Position numbers and translations under genes: made by a program. Source: Oryzisolibacter propanilivorax (lineage in GTDB: Bacteria; Pseudomonadota; Gammaproteobacteria; Burkholderiales; Burkholderiaceae_C). From it: a DNA stretch of 64,000 bases. The stretch lies in contig NZ_FNHP01000004.1 of the NCBI RefSeq assembly GCF_900103645.1, positions 62,001-126,000 on the forward strand. The letters are read 5' to 3'. Below, piece after piece: positions 18,808-27,205 of this stretch (position 1 is the first letter of the stretch; each line of letters begins with the position of its first letter). The notes beneath the pieces are model-generated. The model had not been told where the DNA came from and ran no database searches. It saw nothing but the letters and a program-made list of their open reading frames with translations.

Positions 18808-19199
18808 GACGTGTGTCCTTGGATTTCTACTCCCTCTCCCGCGTGCGGGAGAGGGCTGGGGTGAGGGTCTGTCAAAGCCTGGGCGATGACCTGCAACACG
18901 GCATCGGTCTCGCCCAACATCTGGTGGTTCCAGAAACGCAGCACGCGCCAACTTTGCGATTGCAGGAACTGCGTACGCTGCTGGTCATGCGCCAGTCCGT
19001 CGCCATGCGCGTGCTGGCCACCGTCGAGCTCGACGATCAGGCGGGCTGCCACGCAGGCGAAGTCCGCGAAGTAGGGGCCGATGGGATGCTGGCGGCGGGA
19101 TTTGTGCTGGCCCAACTGCTGGGCGCGCAGGTGGCGCCAGAGCAGACGCTCGGCGTCGGTGGGCTGCTGGCGCAGGGCGCGGGCGTTTTGCACCCTCAC
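18804..19199 (-). CDS. DUF559 endonuclease-like protein framed by inverted palindromes
   Basis: The core reads NARALRQQPTDAERLLWRHLRAQQLG, then IGPYFADFACVAARLIVELDGGQHA and SWRVLRFWNHQML. This is the DUF559 family, related to Vsr/PD-(D/E)XK nucleases, with the putative active site ADF..ELDGGQH. The frame is open further upstream to 19382, but that part is only translated palindrome. GTG 19199 is chosen because the family B palindrome gives GGGAGAGGG 5 bases upstream; GTG 19193 is an alternative. The 3' end also runs through a palindrome (DPHPSPLPHAGEG). It sits between fadB- and fadA-type genes, so it looks like an insertion. The function is unproven. Confidence 0.8.
18828..18868 (+). repeat. 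Family B palindrome, left border of nuclease gene
   Basis: TCCCTCTCCCGCGTGCGGGAGAGGG palindrome (written here as CCCTCTCCCGC/GCGGGAGAGGG arms) with a GGGGTGAGGGT tail pointing into the nuclease gene. Confidence 0.85.
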
Positions 19200-19231
19200 C
19201 CCCACCCTCTCCCGCACGCGGGAGAGGGAGC
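19191..19231 (-). repeat. Family B palindrome, right border of nuclease gene
   Basis: Inverted relative to the left border: the ACCCTCACCCC tail points left into the nuclease gene and the CCCTCTCCCGC / GCGGGAGAGGG arms lie outside. It supplies the nuclease ribosome-binding site and start codon. Confidence 0.85.
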
Positions 19232-19276
19232 CAGAAGCGCGCCCTGCATCACCCCCACGGCCAGAACCGCCCCCTG

Positions 19277-19317
19277 CTCCCTCTCCCGCTCGCGGGAGAG
19301 GGCCGGGGTGAGGGCCT
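19277..19317 (+). repeat. Family B palindrome
   Basis: CCCTCTCCCGC / GCGGGAGAGGG arms with a CCGGGGTGAGGG tail to the right, between the nuclease and the FadB-type gene. Confidence 0.8.
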
Positions 19318-19327
19318 GCGCTCTTCG

Positions 19328-19370
19328 CTCCCTCTCCAGCCTGCGGGAGAGGGCTAGGGGGAGGGTCTGC
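19328..19370 (+). repeat. Family B palindrome (diverged)
   Basis: CCCTCTCCAGC / GCGGGAGAGGG with an AGGGGGAGGGT tail; adjacent to and in the same orientation as the copy at 19277. Confidence 0.75.
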
Positions 19371-19396
19371 CCGGCCTGCCATCTGCCTGCCCCGCG

Positions 19397-21820
19397 TCAG
19401 TTGCGTACCGGCTTGCCGGTATTGAGCATCCCCAGGATCCGCTCCTGCGTCTTCGGGTGCTCGATCAGCGTGCAGAACGCCTTGCGCTCCAGCGCCATCA
19501 GGTATTCCTCGCTGACCAGCGTGCCGGGGTCCACGTCGCCGCCGCAGACCACCTCGGCGATCATGGTGGCGATGCGCTGGTCGTGCTCGCTGATGAAGCC
19601 ACCATCGCGCATGTTCACCAGCGAGCCGCGGATAGTGGCCACGCCGCTCCTGCCCGCGACCGGGAACAGCCGCTTCATCGGCGCGCGCCAGCCGGCCATG
19701 GCCATGGCGCGGGCCTCGTTCACGGCGACGAACAGCAGTTCGTCCTTGTGCGGCACGATGATGTCGTCCTCCAGCAGGTAGCCGAGCTTGCGCGACTCGG
19801 GCGCGCTCATGCCGACCTTGGCCATGGCAGCCGCCGTGAAGCCCTCGGTCAGGAACGGCAGCAGGTCCTTGCCGGTGGATTTCGCGGCGTTCTCGGCCGC
19901 GCGGCGGGCGATGTAGGTTAGCCCGCCGGCACCGGGCACCAGGCCCACACCGACCTCGACCAGGCCCAGATAGCTTTCCATGTGCGCCACGCGGCGCGCG
20001 CTGTGCACCGCCAGCTCGCAGCCGCCGCCCAGCGCCATGCCGTGGATGGCCGAGATGACCGGCACCTGGGCATAGCGCAGGCGCAGCATCAGGTTCTGCA
20101 GCTCGTGCTCGATGCCCTCGATGGCGGAGATGCCCGCCACCACGTAGGCTGGCATGGTCGCCTGCAGGTCGGCGCCCACGGAAAACGGCGCGTCGCCCGA
20201 CCAGATGACCAGGCCCTCGTACTCGCGCTCGGCCAGCTCCAGCGCCTCCAGCAGGCCCTCCATCACGTCCGGGCTGATGGCGTGCATCTTGCTCTGGATG
20301 CTGGCGATCAGCACCCGGCCGCCGGCAGGGCAGACCTCACGGTCCAGCGTCCACACGCGCAGCGCATCGGTGTTGCTGATGGTGGTGCCCGCCGTGCGCC
20401 AATCGGGCAGATTGGCCTCACCCAGCAGCTTTTCCGGGAAGTACTGGCGCTGGTACACGGGCAGCTGGCGGCGCGGCACGAACTTGCCCTGGCGCGGGCT
20501 CCACGAGCCCTGGGCGGTGTGCACGCCGCCGGCGTCGGCCACCGGTCCGTGGAACACCCAGTCGGGCAGCGGCGCCTTCGACAGCGCCTTGCCGGCGTCG
20601 ATGTCCTCCTGGACCATCTTCGCCACCTCCAGCCAGCCGGCCTCCTGCCACAGCTCGAACGGCCCCTGGCTCATGCCGAAGCCCCAGCGCATGGCCTGGT
20701 CCACGTCACGCGCGGTGTCGGCTATTGTCCCCAGGTGCACGGCCGCGTAGTGAAAACCGTTGCGCAGGATGGCCCACAGGAACTGGCCCTGCGGCCCCTC
20801 GGCGTTGCGCAGGAGCTTCAGGCGCTCGGCGGCGGGCCTTTTCAGCATGCGGCCATAGACCTCGTCGGCCTTCTGGCCGGCGGGCACGTAGTCGCCGCTT
20901 TCCAGCTCAAAGCGCAGGATGTCGCGCCCGACCTTCTTGAAGAAACCGGCCTTGGACTTCTGGCCCAGCTGGCCGGCCTCGATCAGCTTGCTCAAGACGG
21001 CGGGCGTGCCGTAGCTGGCGTAGAACGGGTCGGTGTCCTCGCTCAGGTTGTCCTGCAGCGTCCTGATGACGTGGGCCATGGTGTCCAGGCCCACCACGTC
21101 GGCGGTGCGAAACGTGCCGCTGCTGGCGCGGCCGAGCTTCTTGCCCGTCAGGTCGTCCACCACGTCGAAGCTCAGGCCGTAGTGCTCGGCCTCCTTCATG
21201 GTGGACAGCATGCCGGCGATGCCGACGCGGTTGGCGATGAAGTTCGGCGTATCGTGCGCGCGCACCACACCCTTGCCGAGGCCCGTGGTGACGAAGGCCT
21301 CGAGCTGGTCCAGCACCTCAGGACTGGTGGTGGGCGTGTCGATGAGTTCCACCAGCACCATGTAGCGCGGTGGGTTGAAGAAGTGGATGCCGCAAAAACG
21401 CGGGCGCAGCTGCTCGGGCAGCGCCTCGGACAGCTTCGTGATCGACAGGCCCGAGGTGTTGCTGGCCAGAATGGCGTGCGGCGCGACGTGCGGCGCTATT
21501 TTTTCGTACAGATCCTGCTTCCAGTCCATGCGCTCGGCGATGGCCTCGATCACCAGGTCGCAGCCGCCCAGCAACGCCAGGTGCTCCTCGTAGTTCGCCG
21601 CCTGGATCAGGTCGGCGTCCTCGGGCACGCCCAGCGGCGCGGGCTTGAGCTTCTTCAGGTTGGCGATGGCCTTGGTGACGATGCCGTTCTTCGGGCCTTC
21701 CTTGGCGGGCAGGTCGAACAGCACCACCGGCACCTTGACATTGACGAGGTGGGCGGCGATCTGCGCGCCCATCACGCCCGCGCCGAGCACGGCGACTTTC
21801 TTCACGTTAAATCGGGACAT
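19397..21820 (-). CDS. Bifunctional 3-hydroxyacyl-CoA dehydrogenase / enoyl-CoA hydratase (FadN-like order)
   Basis: 807 residues carrying two beta-oxidation steps. The N-terminal NAD-binding fold has VAVLGAGVMGAQIAAHL (residues about 9-25), followed by the dehydrogenase signature GIHFFNPPRYMVLVELI and the catalytic region NFIANRVG. A crotonase-type domain lies in the C-terminal third (oxyanion loop APFSVGADL, then IHGMALGGGCELAVHSARRVA). The dehydrogenase-first order resembles FadN rather than E. coli FadB. It lies downstream of the acyl-CoA dehydrogenase and upstream of the thiolase. Confidence 0.93.
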   Translation of the reverse strand: MSRFNVKKVAVLGAGVMGAQIAAHLVNVKVPVVLFDLPAKEGPKNGIVTKAIANLKKLKPAPLGVPEDADLIQAANYEEHLALLGGCDLVIEAIAERMDWKQDLYEKIAPHVAPHAILASNTSGLSITKLSEALPEQLRPRFCGIHFFNPPRYMVLVELIDTPTTSPEVLDQLEAFVTTGLGKGVVRAHDTPNFIANRVGIAGMLSTMKEAEHYGLSFDVVDDLTGKKLGRASSGTFRTADVVGLDTMAHVIRTLQDNLSEDTDPFYASYGTPAVLSKLIEAGQLGQKSKAGFFKKVGRDILRFELESGDYVPAGQKADEVYGRMLKRPAAERLKLLRNAEGPQGQFLWAILRNGFHYAAVHLGTIADTARDVDQAMRWGFGMSQGPFELWQEAGWLEVAKMVQEDIDAGKALSKAPLPDWVFHGPVADAGGVHTAQGSWSPRQGKFVPRRQLPVYQRQYFPEKLLGEANLPDWRTAGTTISNTDALRVWTLDREVCPAGGRVLIASIQSKMHAISPDVMEGLLEALELAEREYEGLVIWSGDAPFSVGADLQATMPAYVVAGISAIEGIEHELQNLMLRLRYAQVPVISAIHGMALGGGCELAVHSARRVAHMESYLGLVEVGVGLVPGAGGLTYIARRAAENAAKSTGKDLLPFLTEGFTAAAMAKVGMSAPESRKLGYLLEDDIIVPHKDELLFVAVNEARAMAMAGWRAPMKRLFPVAGRSGVATIRGSLVNMRDGGFISEHDQRIATMIAEVVCGGDVDPGTLVSEEYLMALERKAFCTLIEHPKTQERILGMLNTGKPVRN

Positions 21821-21869
21821 TCAAAAATTCCTCATGTGTTCACCACACAGCGCCGACACGCCAGTGCAC

Positions 21870-21940
21870 CCGCGGATCCGGCTTCGCCGGTCCGCTGGGT
21901 GCGCCCCCTGGGGAGGAGGCGCCGCAGGCGCTTCGGGGGG
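21870..21940. repeat. GC-rich repeat-like element (family C, single copy here)
   Basis: Contains the inverted segments GCGGATCCGGC / GCCGGTCCGC and GCGCCGCAGGCGC beside CCCCCTGG / GGGGGG runs. It resembles GC-rich intergenic elements I associate with Comamonadaceae; only one copy is seen in this window. Confidence 0.4.
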
Positions 21941-21943
21941 TAA

Positions 21944-22381
21944 TCAGTTCACGCGTTGCCAGGTCTGCGTGCGGCCGAAGGGGCCGATGGAGCCGCGCAC
22001 TTCCAGCTTCTGGCCGCTGTCGATGGGCGTCAGGCGCAGGGTGTAGGTCTTGCCGCTTTCGGGATCGAGGATCTTGCCGCCCTCCCACACGTCCTTGCCT
22101 TCGGCCTTGCGGGCGCCGGTGATGATCGGCAGGCCAACCATGGGCTGGTCCTTGAGCGCGTCCTTGCACTCCACGCACTTGGCTTCCGGATCGGCGCCCT
22201 TGCGCAGCAGCTTCTCGATGCGGCCTTCCAGCACGCCGCCCTGCTGCTCGGTGATGCGGATCTCGGACTTGGCCTCGCCGGTCTTGTCGTCCACGCTGCG
22301 CCAGGTGCCCACGGGCGACATCTGGGCCCATGCGGGGGCGGCGATTGCTACACAAAAAATAGCTGCTAGCGCTTTGTTCAT
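21944..22381 (-). CDS. DUF2147 secreted protein
   Basis: 145-residue small exported protein with a Sec signal peptide (cleavage after PAWA) and a DUF2147 lipocalin-like domain: PVGTWRSVDDKTGEAKSEIRI, the CVEC motif, LPIITGARK and GGKILDPESGKTYTLRLTP. Its biochemical role is unknown. It is placed between the acyl-CoA dehydrogenase and the FadB-type gene, as in a lipid-utilisation operon. The hydrophobic core of the signal peptide (LAAIFCVAI) is encoded by a family A repeat. Confidence 0.9.
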   Translation of the reverse strand: MNKALAAIFCVAIAAPAWAQMSPVGTWRSVDDKTGEAKSEIRITEQQGGVLEGRIEKLLRKGADPEAKCVECKDALKDQPMVGLPIITGARKAEGKDVWEGGKILDPESGKTYTLRLTPIDSGQKLEVRGSIGPFGRTQTWQRVN

Positions 22382-22391
22382 ATGGGCTCCA
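22346..22391 (+). repeat. Family A repeat, copy A5 (overlaps a coding start)
   Basis: TGCTACACAAAAAATAGCTG first hairpin and GCGCTTTGTTCATATGGGC second half. On the opposite strand it contains the start codon and signal-peptide core of the DUF2147 gene. Confidence 0.6.
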
Positions 22392-22426
22392 GGGCAAAAA
22401 GGCTTGAAGACGGAGGGAGAAAAGAA

Positions 22427-22465
22427 CCCCCTCACCCCTGCCCTCTCCCCCAAGGGGGAGAGGGA
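22427..22465 (-). repeat. Family B palindrome, reverse orientation
   Basis: CCCTCACCCCTG tail then CCCTCTCCC / GGGGGAGAGGG arms. It forms an outward-facing pair with the copy at 22494, with about 28 bases between them. Confidence 0.8.
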
Positions 22466-22493
22466 GCAAGACCGGCGGCGCGCCTCGGGACTT

Positions 22494-22535
22494 GCTCCCT
22501 CTCCGGCTCAGGCGGGAGAGGGCTGGGGTGAGGGT
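22494..22535 (+). repeat. Family B palindrome, forward orientation
   Basis: CCCTCTCCGGC / GGCGGGAGAGGG arms with a GGGGTGAGGGTGG tail; mate of the copy at 22427, upstream of the DUF2147 gene. Confidence 0.8.
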
Positions 22536-22549
22536 GGGATGCCCCACTA

Positions 22550-24346
22550 TCAGGCCAGCGCCGCGTCCGTGTCCATCAGCACCTTGCTGCCCGCGCGTGC
22601 GGTGCGCATCAGCGTCGCGGTTTCAGGGAACAGCTTGGCGAAGTAGAACCGCGCCGTCTGCAACTTGCCCTGGTAGAACGGGTCGGTGTTGCCGGCTGCG
22701 ATCTCGCGCAGCGCCACCTGGGCCATGCGGGCGAACAGGTAGCCGAACACCAGGTGGCCCGCCACGCGCAGGTAGTCCACCGCGGCGGCGCCCACCTCGT
22801 CCGGGTTCTGGAAACCGCGGAAGCCGATCTCGGTGGTGAACTTGGTCATCTGGTCGCCCAGGTAGGCGATCGGGTTGATGAACTCGGCCATCTTCTCGTT
22901 CACGCCTTCCTCGGCCACCAGCTGTCCCACCAGCTTGCCGAATTTCTTCAGCGTCGCGCCGTTGTTGCCCAGCACCTTGCGGCCCAGCAGGTCCAGCGAC
23001 TGGATGGTGTTGGTGCCCTCGTAGATCATGTTGATGCGGTTGTCCCGCACGAACTGCTCCATGCCCCATTCCTTGATGTAGCCGTGGCCGCCGAAGACCT
23101 GCATGCAGGCATTCGTCGCCACATGGCCGTTGTCGGTGATGAAGGCCTTGACGATGGGGGTCAGCAGCGCGACCAGCTCATCCGAATCCTTGCGCACTTT
23201 TTCGTCCGTGTGGTGCTGCGCCTTGTCCAGCAGCAGCGTGCAGAAGATCTGCAGCGCGCGCGCGCCCTCGGCGTAGGCCTTGGCGGTGAGCAGCATCTTG
23301 CGCACGTCGGGGTGCACGATGATCGGGTCGGCTTCCTTGTCCGGTGCCTTCTTGCCCGACAGGCTGCGCATCTGCAGGCGGTCCTTGGCATAGGCCAAGG
23401 CGTTCTGGAAGGCCACTTCCGTCAGGCCCAGCGACTGATTGCCGACCCCCAGGCGCGCGGCGTTCATCATCACGAACATCGCCGCCAGGCCCTTGTTCGG
23501 CTCGCCCACCAGCGTGCCGGTGGCGCCGTCGATGGCGATCTGCGCCGTGGCGTTGCCGTGGATGCCCATCTTGTGCTCCAGGCCCGTGCAGAAGATCGGG
23601 TTGCGCTCGCCCAGGCTGCCGTCGGCGTTGACCTTGAACTTCGGGACAACGAACAGGCTGATGCCCTTGCTGCCCTTCGGGGCGTCGGGCAGGCGCGCCA
23701 GCACCAAGTGCACGATGTTCTCGGTGAAATCGTGCTCGCCGGCGCTGATGAAGATCTTGTTGCCCGTGAGCTTGTAGCTGCCGTCCGCCTGCGGCTCGGC
23801 CTTGGTGCGCAGCAGGCCCAGATCGGTGCCGCAGTGCGGCTCGGTCAGGCACATGGTGCCGGTCCACTCGCCGCTGACGAGTTTCGGCAGGTACAGCTTC
23901 TTTTGCTCGTCGGTGCCGTGCGCCACCAAAGCCTCGTAGGCGCCGTGCGACAGGCCGGGGTACATGGTCCAGGCCTGGTTGGCGCTGTTGAGCATCTCGT
24001 ACAGGCACTGGTTCACCGTGTGCGGCAGGCCCTGGCCGCCGAACTCCGGTAGGCACGACAGCGCCGGCCAGCCGCCCTCGACGAACTGCTGGTAGGCCTC
24101 CTTGAAGCCCTTCGGCGGCGTGACCTCGTGCGTCGCGGTGTCGAGCTTGCAGCCCTCGGTGTCGCCGCTGATGTTCAGCGGGAAGGTGACGCCGGCGGCG
24201 AACTTGCCGGCTTCCTCCAGCACGGCGTTGAGGGTGTCGGCATCGACCTCGGCGTGCGCCGGCATGGCCTTGAACTCGTCGGTGACCTTGAACACTTCGT
24301 GCATCACGAACTGCATGTCGCGCAGCGGGGGCGTGTAGATGGGCAT
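22550..24346 (-). CDS. Acyl-CoA dehydrogenase (large, FadE-like)
   Basis: 598-residue flavoenzyme that starts beta-oxidation by making trans-2-enoyl-CoA. Family blocks are the N-terminal helical domain, MCLTEPHCGTDLGLLRTKAE (FAD-binding region), KIFISAGEHD and the catalytic-Glu segment NMIYEGTNTIQSLDLLGRKVL. An additional C-terminal helical domain explains the length of about 600 residues, compared with about 380 for short forms. CAGGAG lies upstream of the ATG at 24346. It is the first structural gene after the TetR regulator. Confidence 0.94.
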   Translation of the reverse strand: MPIYTPPLRDMQFVMHEVFKVTDEFKAMPAHAEVDADTLNAVLEEAGKFAAGVTFPLNISGDTEGCKLDTATHEVTPPKGFKEAYQQFVEGGWPALSCLPEFGGQGLPHTVNQCLYEMLNSANQAWTMYPGLSHGAYEALVAHGTDEQKKLYLPKLVSGEWTGTMCLTEPHCGTDLGLLRTKAEPQADGSYKLTGNKIFISAGEHDFTENIVHLVLARLPDAPKGSKGISLFVVPKFKVNADGSLGERNPIFCTGLEHKMGIHGNATAQIAIDGATGTLVGEPNKGLAAMFVMMNAARLGVGNQSLGLTEVAFQNALAYAKDRLQMRSLSGKKAPDKEADPIIVHPDVRKMLLTAKAYAEGARALQIFCTLLLDKAQHHTDEKVRKDSDELVALLTPIVKAFITDNGHVATNACMQVFGGHGYIKEWGMEQFVRDNRINMIYEGTNTIQSLDLLGRKVLGNNGATLKKFGKLVGQLVAEEGVNEKMAEFINPIAYLGDQMTKFTTEIGFRGFQNPDEVGAAAVDYLRVAGHLVFGYLFARMAQVALREIAAGNTDPFYQGKLQTARFYFAKLFPETATLMRTARAGSKVLMDTDAALA

Positions 24347-24405
24347 GCGGGTGGCTCCTGGAAAAAGCGGGTGGAAACGGGTGTGGGAAAAAACGGGCGG
24401 CTGGC

Positions 24406-25059
24406 TCAGGCGGCGTAGCGCGCCAGGATGCTGTCGAACCCGGCGTGCGCGCGCTCCAGCGAGCCGGGCGTCTTCAGAAAACGCGCCTCGTAGTGCAGCG
24501 CCAGGATCAGGCCGTGGATCTCGAACAGCACCTGGCGCGGGTCGGCATCGGCGCGCAGCTGGCCCAGCTCCTGGCACTGCTCGATGGCGCGGCACATGGC
24601 GGCCATCCAGGTCAGCACCGAGCTGGCCAGCGCGTCGCGCACCGGGCCGTCGCGGTCGTCGAACTCGACGGCGCCGCTGATGTAGATGCAGCCCGAGTCG
24701 ATCTCGACCGAGGTGCGCTGCATCCAGTGGGAAAACAGCGCGCGCAGGCGCGGCAGGCCGCGCTCGTACTCCATCGCCGGGTAGAACACCTCCTGCTCGA
24801 AGCGCTGGTGGTATTCGCGGATGACGGAGATCTGCAGCTCCTCGCGCGAGCCGAAGTGGGCGAACACGCCCGACTTGCTCATGCCCGTCACGTCGGCCAG
24901 CGCGCCGATGGACAGACCCTCCAGCCCGATGTGCGTGGCCAGGCCCAGGGCGGCCTCGGTGATGGCGGCCTTGGTCTGCTGGCCCTTCAGCGCGCGGCCT
25001 TCGCGGCGCGCGGTGCGCGGGGTTGCAGAAGCAGAGGCGGGGGAGGGAGCGGCGGACAT
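24406..25059 (-). CDS. TetR-family regulator of the fatty-acid operon
   Basis: 217 residues. The N-terminal helix-turn-helix reads KAAITEAALGLATHIGLEGLSIGALADVTGMSKSGVFAHFGSREELQ, standard for TetR. The C-terminal ligand domain (TetR_C_11-like, with LHYEARFLKTPGSLERA) suits acyl-CoA or related effectors. It lies 59 bases upstream of the acyl-CoA dehydrogenase on the same strand, so it probably controls the operon and itself. The ATG at 25059 is chosen because an ACGATCGT palindrome lies just upstream in the presumed promoter. Confidence 0.9.
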   Translation of the reverse strand: MSAAPSPASASATPRTARREGRALKGQQTKAAITEAALGLATHIGLEGLSIGALADVTGMSKSGVFAHFGSREELQISVIREYHQRFEQEVFYPAMEYERGLPRLRALFSHWMQRTSVEIDSGCIYISGAVEFDDRDGPVRDALASSVLTWMAAMCRAIEQCQELGQLRADADPRQVLFEIHGLILALHYEARFLKTPGSLERAHAGFDSILARYAA

Positions 25060-25072
25060 GGCGGGAATAAAA

Positions 25073-25084
25073 CGAACGATCGTG
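25073..25084. promoter_or_regulatory. Candidate TetR operator
   Basis: CGAACGATCGTG includes the palindrome ACGATCGT 17 bases upstream of the TetR start; ACG..CGT half-sites are common for TetR regulators of lipid genes. Assignment by position only. Confidence 0.4.
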
Positions 25085-25191
25085 CTATTTTGCACAAAAG
25101 GCTTCGTTCTGACCAGTGCGCAGTGGCTGATGCCCCGGGTTTCAGGGAAAACCCTGGACAGGCTGTGACCCTGCCCTGCCATCCCGGTTGG

Positions 25192-25250
25192 CAGCCAAAA
25201 CCGCCGCCAGCCCTGATTCCGCCAAGGCTTTCAGCTATCTATTTTTTCAA
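25192..25250 (-). repeat. Family A repeat, copy A6 (degenerate)
   Basis: Reverse copy: CAAAACCGCCGCCAGCCCTG, then AAGGCTTTCAGCTAT and CTATTTTTTCAA; both hairpins are imperfect. Confidence 0.55.
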
Positions 25251-25416
25251 CGGAGACAAGGCATCGGCATCGGCGCCAGCACGTAGAGGCAATCGAGCTG
25301 CCCCTGTGGGATGGCGGGGACAGGCGGTGCAATGCGGGTGCGCCGCGACCGGCGCATGGGTGGCTGGCTTGCAGCCGGTGCTGCCAAGGCGAGCACGCCG
25401 CTGCCCAGGCGGGCAG

Positions 25417-26079
25417 TCAGCCCAGCAGCGCCAGCGTGGCCTGCAGCCGCTCGGTCGGCAGGCGCTGGAAGCCGCTGCGCACCTGGCGCTGCAGCCGGCC
25501 GCGCAGCACATCGACGAGCAGCGCCGCGCGCAATGCATGCTGCGTGCCGGCACCGGCCGCAGGCTGGAGGTCGGCCGCGTCCTGCGGCGCCGCGTCTTCC
25601 GGCAGCGCGGGCCGCAGGCACTGGCGCAGCTGCGCCTCCAGCTTGTCGAAGAAGCGCTGCATGCGCTGGTCCAGCGCCGCGCTTTCGTGCGCCAGGGTGT
25701 CGCCAGCCATCAGCCGCGCCAGGCCCGGGTTGCGCTCGGCGAATTGCAGCACCATGGCAACGATGCGCGCGGCGCTGTCCGGCCCGGGCTGGCCGTCATC
25801 GCCGGTGATCTGGCGCACCAGGGTGAAGACGCTGGTCTCGATGAAGTCCAGCAGCGCCTCGAACATCCCGGCGCGGCCGCCAAAGGGGCGCAGCAGCGCC
25901 GCTTCGCCGCAGCCCAGCTGGCGCGCCAGCGCGGCGCTGGTGACACGGATGCCGTCCGGCTCCTGCAGCAGCTGCACCAGGGCCTGCAATGCCTGCTCGC
26001 GCCGCTCGGCGGCGCTGGCACGGCGGCGCGCCGGCTGGGCGCGTGGGGCGGAGGCGGTGGACGGCGGTGCTGCGGACAT
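25417..26079 (-). CDS. slmA: Nucleoid occlusion factor SlmA
   Basis: 220-residue TetR-fold protein. RREQALQALVQLLQ, VTSAALARQLGCGEAALLRPFGGRAGMFEALLDFIE, ERNPGLARLMAGDTLAHE and RLPTERLQATLALL are characteristic of SlmA/Ttk, which binds chromosomal sites and blocks FtsZ ring assembly over the nucleoid. It lies next to argB in the same direction. The ATG at 26079 is preferred over an upstream TTG. The N-terminal Ala/Arg/Pro-rich 25 residues are probably disordered. Confidence 0.88.
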   Translation of the reverse strand: MSAAPPSTASAPRAQPARRRASAAERREQALQALVQLLQEPDGIRVTSAALARQLGCGEAALLRPFGGRAGMFEALLDFIETSVFTLVRQITGDDGQPGPDSAARIVAMVLQFAERNPGLARLMAGDTLAHESAALDQRMQRFFDKLEAQLRQCLRPALPEDAAPQDAADLQPAAGAGTQHALRAALLVDVLRGRLQRQVRSGFQRLPTERLQATLALLG

Positions 26080-26108
26080 GGCGAAGGGACGCGCCAAGCG
26101 CGCCGAAT

Positions 26109-26172
26109 GCTATTCAAACAATAGCTATAAGCCCTTATGGAACAAGGGCTGGAGGCTGTTTTGACACAAAAA
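26109..26172 (+). repeat. Family A double-hairpin repeat, copy A7 (best preserved)
   Basis: Complete copy: GCTATTCAAACAATAGC, GCCCTTATGGAACAAGGGC, then GGAGGCTGTTTTGAC. Its A-rich end supplies the T-tract of the argB terminator. Confidence 0.8.
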
Positions 26173-26191
26173 CCGCGGCACACGGCCGCGG
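26167..26191 (-). terminator. Rho-independent terminator of argB
   Basis: Minus strand: 7-bp stem CCGCGGC / GCCGCGG with a 5-base loop followed by TTTTTGTG, 10 bases after the argB stop. Confidence 0.75.
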
Positions 26192-26200
26192 CGTGCCGAT

Positions 26201-27094
26201 TCAGTCCTGGCTGCGGATCATGGTGCCGTAGGCCTGGTCGGTGAGGATTTCCAGCAGCATCGAGTGCGGCACGCGGCCATCGACGATGTGCACCGCGTGC
26301 ACCCCGGCCTTGGCTGCGTCGATGGCGCCGGCCAGCTTGGGCAGCATGCCGCCGGAGATGGTGCCGTCGGCGATCAGGCTGTCGATCTGCTGCGGGGTCA
26401 GCTCGGGCAGCAGCTGGCCGGCCTTGTCCAGCACGCCGGGGATGTTGGTGAGCATGACCAGCTTTTCCGCCTGGAGCACGGTCGCCAGCCGGCTGGCGAC
26501 CACGTCGGCGTTGATGTTGTAGCTCTCGTTGTCCTCGCCGAAGCCGATCGGGCTGACCACCGGGATGAAGGCATCGTCCTGCAGCGCCTTGACCACGCTG
26601 GGGTCGATCTCGACGATGTCGCCGACCTGGCCGACATCGTGCTCCACGGCCGGGTCGTGGTGGTCGAGCATCTTCAGTTTCCGCGCGCGGATCAACCCGC
26701 CGTCGCGGCCCGTCAGACCCACCGCCTTGCCGCCGGCCTGGTTGATCAGGCCGACGATGTCCTGCTGCACCTCACCGGCCAGCACCCACTCGACCACCTC
26801 CATGGTTTCGGCGTCGGTCACGCGCATGCCCTGCACGAACTCGCCCTTCTTGCCCAGCTTCTTCAGGGCCTGCTCGATCTGCGGCCCGCCGCCGTGCACC
26901 ACCACCGGGTTCATGCCGACCAGCTTGAGCAGCACCACGTCCTCGGCGAAGTCCTGCTGCAGCGCCGGGTCGGTCATGGCGTTGCCGCCGTACTTGATGA
27001 CCATGGTCTTGCCGTGGAACTGGCGGATGTAGGGCAGCGCCTGGGCCAGGATTTCGGCCTTGTCGCGGGGGGCGATGGATTGCAGGTCGGTCAT
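26201..27094 (-). CDS. argB: Acetylglutamate kinase
   Basis: 297 residues, standard length. It phosphorylates N-acetyl-L-glutamate in arginine synthesis. It shows [11 protein letters not shown] (phosphate-binding loop and Lys), [10 protein letters not shown], the [15 protein letters not shown] region typical of arginine-regulated forms, NINADVVAS and [11 protein letters not shown]. The ATG at 27094 follows a weak purine stretch (CACACCTTCC upstream lacks a strong ribosome-binding site). A terminator lies directly downstream. Confidence 0.97.
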   Translation of the reverse strand: MTDLQSIAPRDKAEILAQALPYIRQFHGKTMVIKYGGNAMTDPALQQDFAEDVVLLKLVGMNPVVVHGGGPQIEQALKKLGKKGEFVQGMRVTDAETMEVVEWVLAGEVQQDIVGLINQAGGKAVGLTGRDGGLIRARKLKMLDHHDPAVEHDVGQVGDIVEIDPSVVKALQDDAFIPVVSPIGFGEDNESYNINADVVASRLATVLQAEKLVMLTNIPGVLDKAGQLLPELTPQQIDSLIADGTISGGMLPKLAGAIDAAKAGVHAVHIVDGRVPHSMLLEILTDQAYGTMIRSQD

Positions 27095-27205
27095 GGAAGG
27101 TGTGCCACGAAGCGGCAGGGAAATGGACGGAAAACGGGTGGACAAGAAAAATCGGCGCGCGCGCCGAGTGCCGCATTGTGGCGCATGCGCGTGCCGCCAA
27201 GCCCT

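Larger units (their letters stand above)
25060..25416. other. 357-base gap: regulator promoter plus decayed repeat
   Basis: Holds a putative operator at 25073-25084 and family A copy A6 at 25192-25250. The rest (25251-25416) shows no convincing gene on either strand. Confidence 0.55.

Noticed and set aside
18828-19370. Closely spaced palindromes that could suggest a CRISPR array
   Set aside because: Copies differ in orientation and spacing, have variable arms and no regular spacers; they are a dispersed palindrome family.
19200-19382. Longer N-terminus for the DUF559 protein
   Set aside because: The extra residues (SPLPQAGEG.., LSRVRERVGVR) are only translated palindromes; the domain starts after 19199.
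19982-21943. 653-codon plus-strand frame opposite the FadB-type gene
   Set aside because: Antisense shadow; the opposite strand encodes a complete, motif-rich beta-oxidation enzyme.
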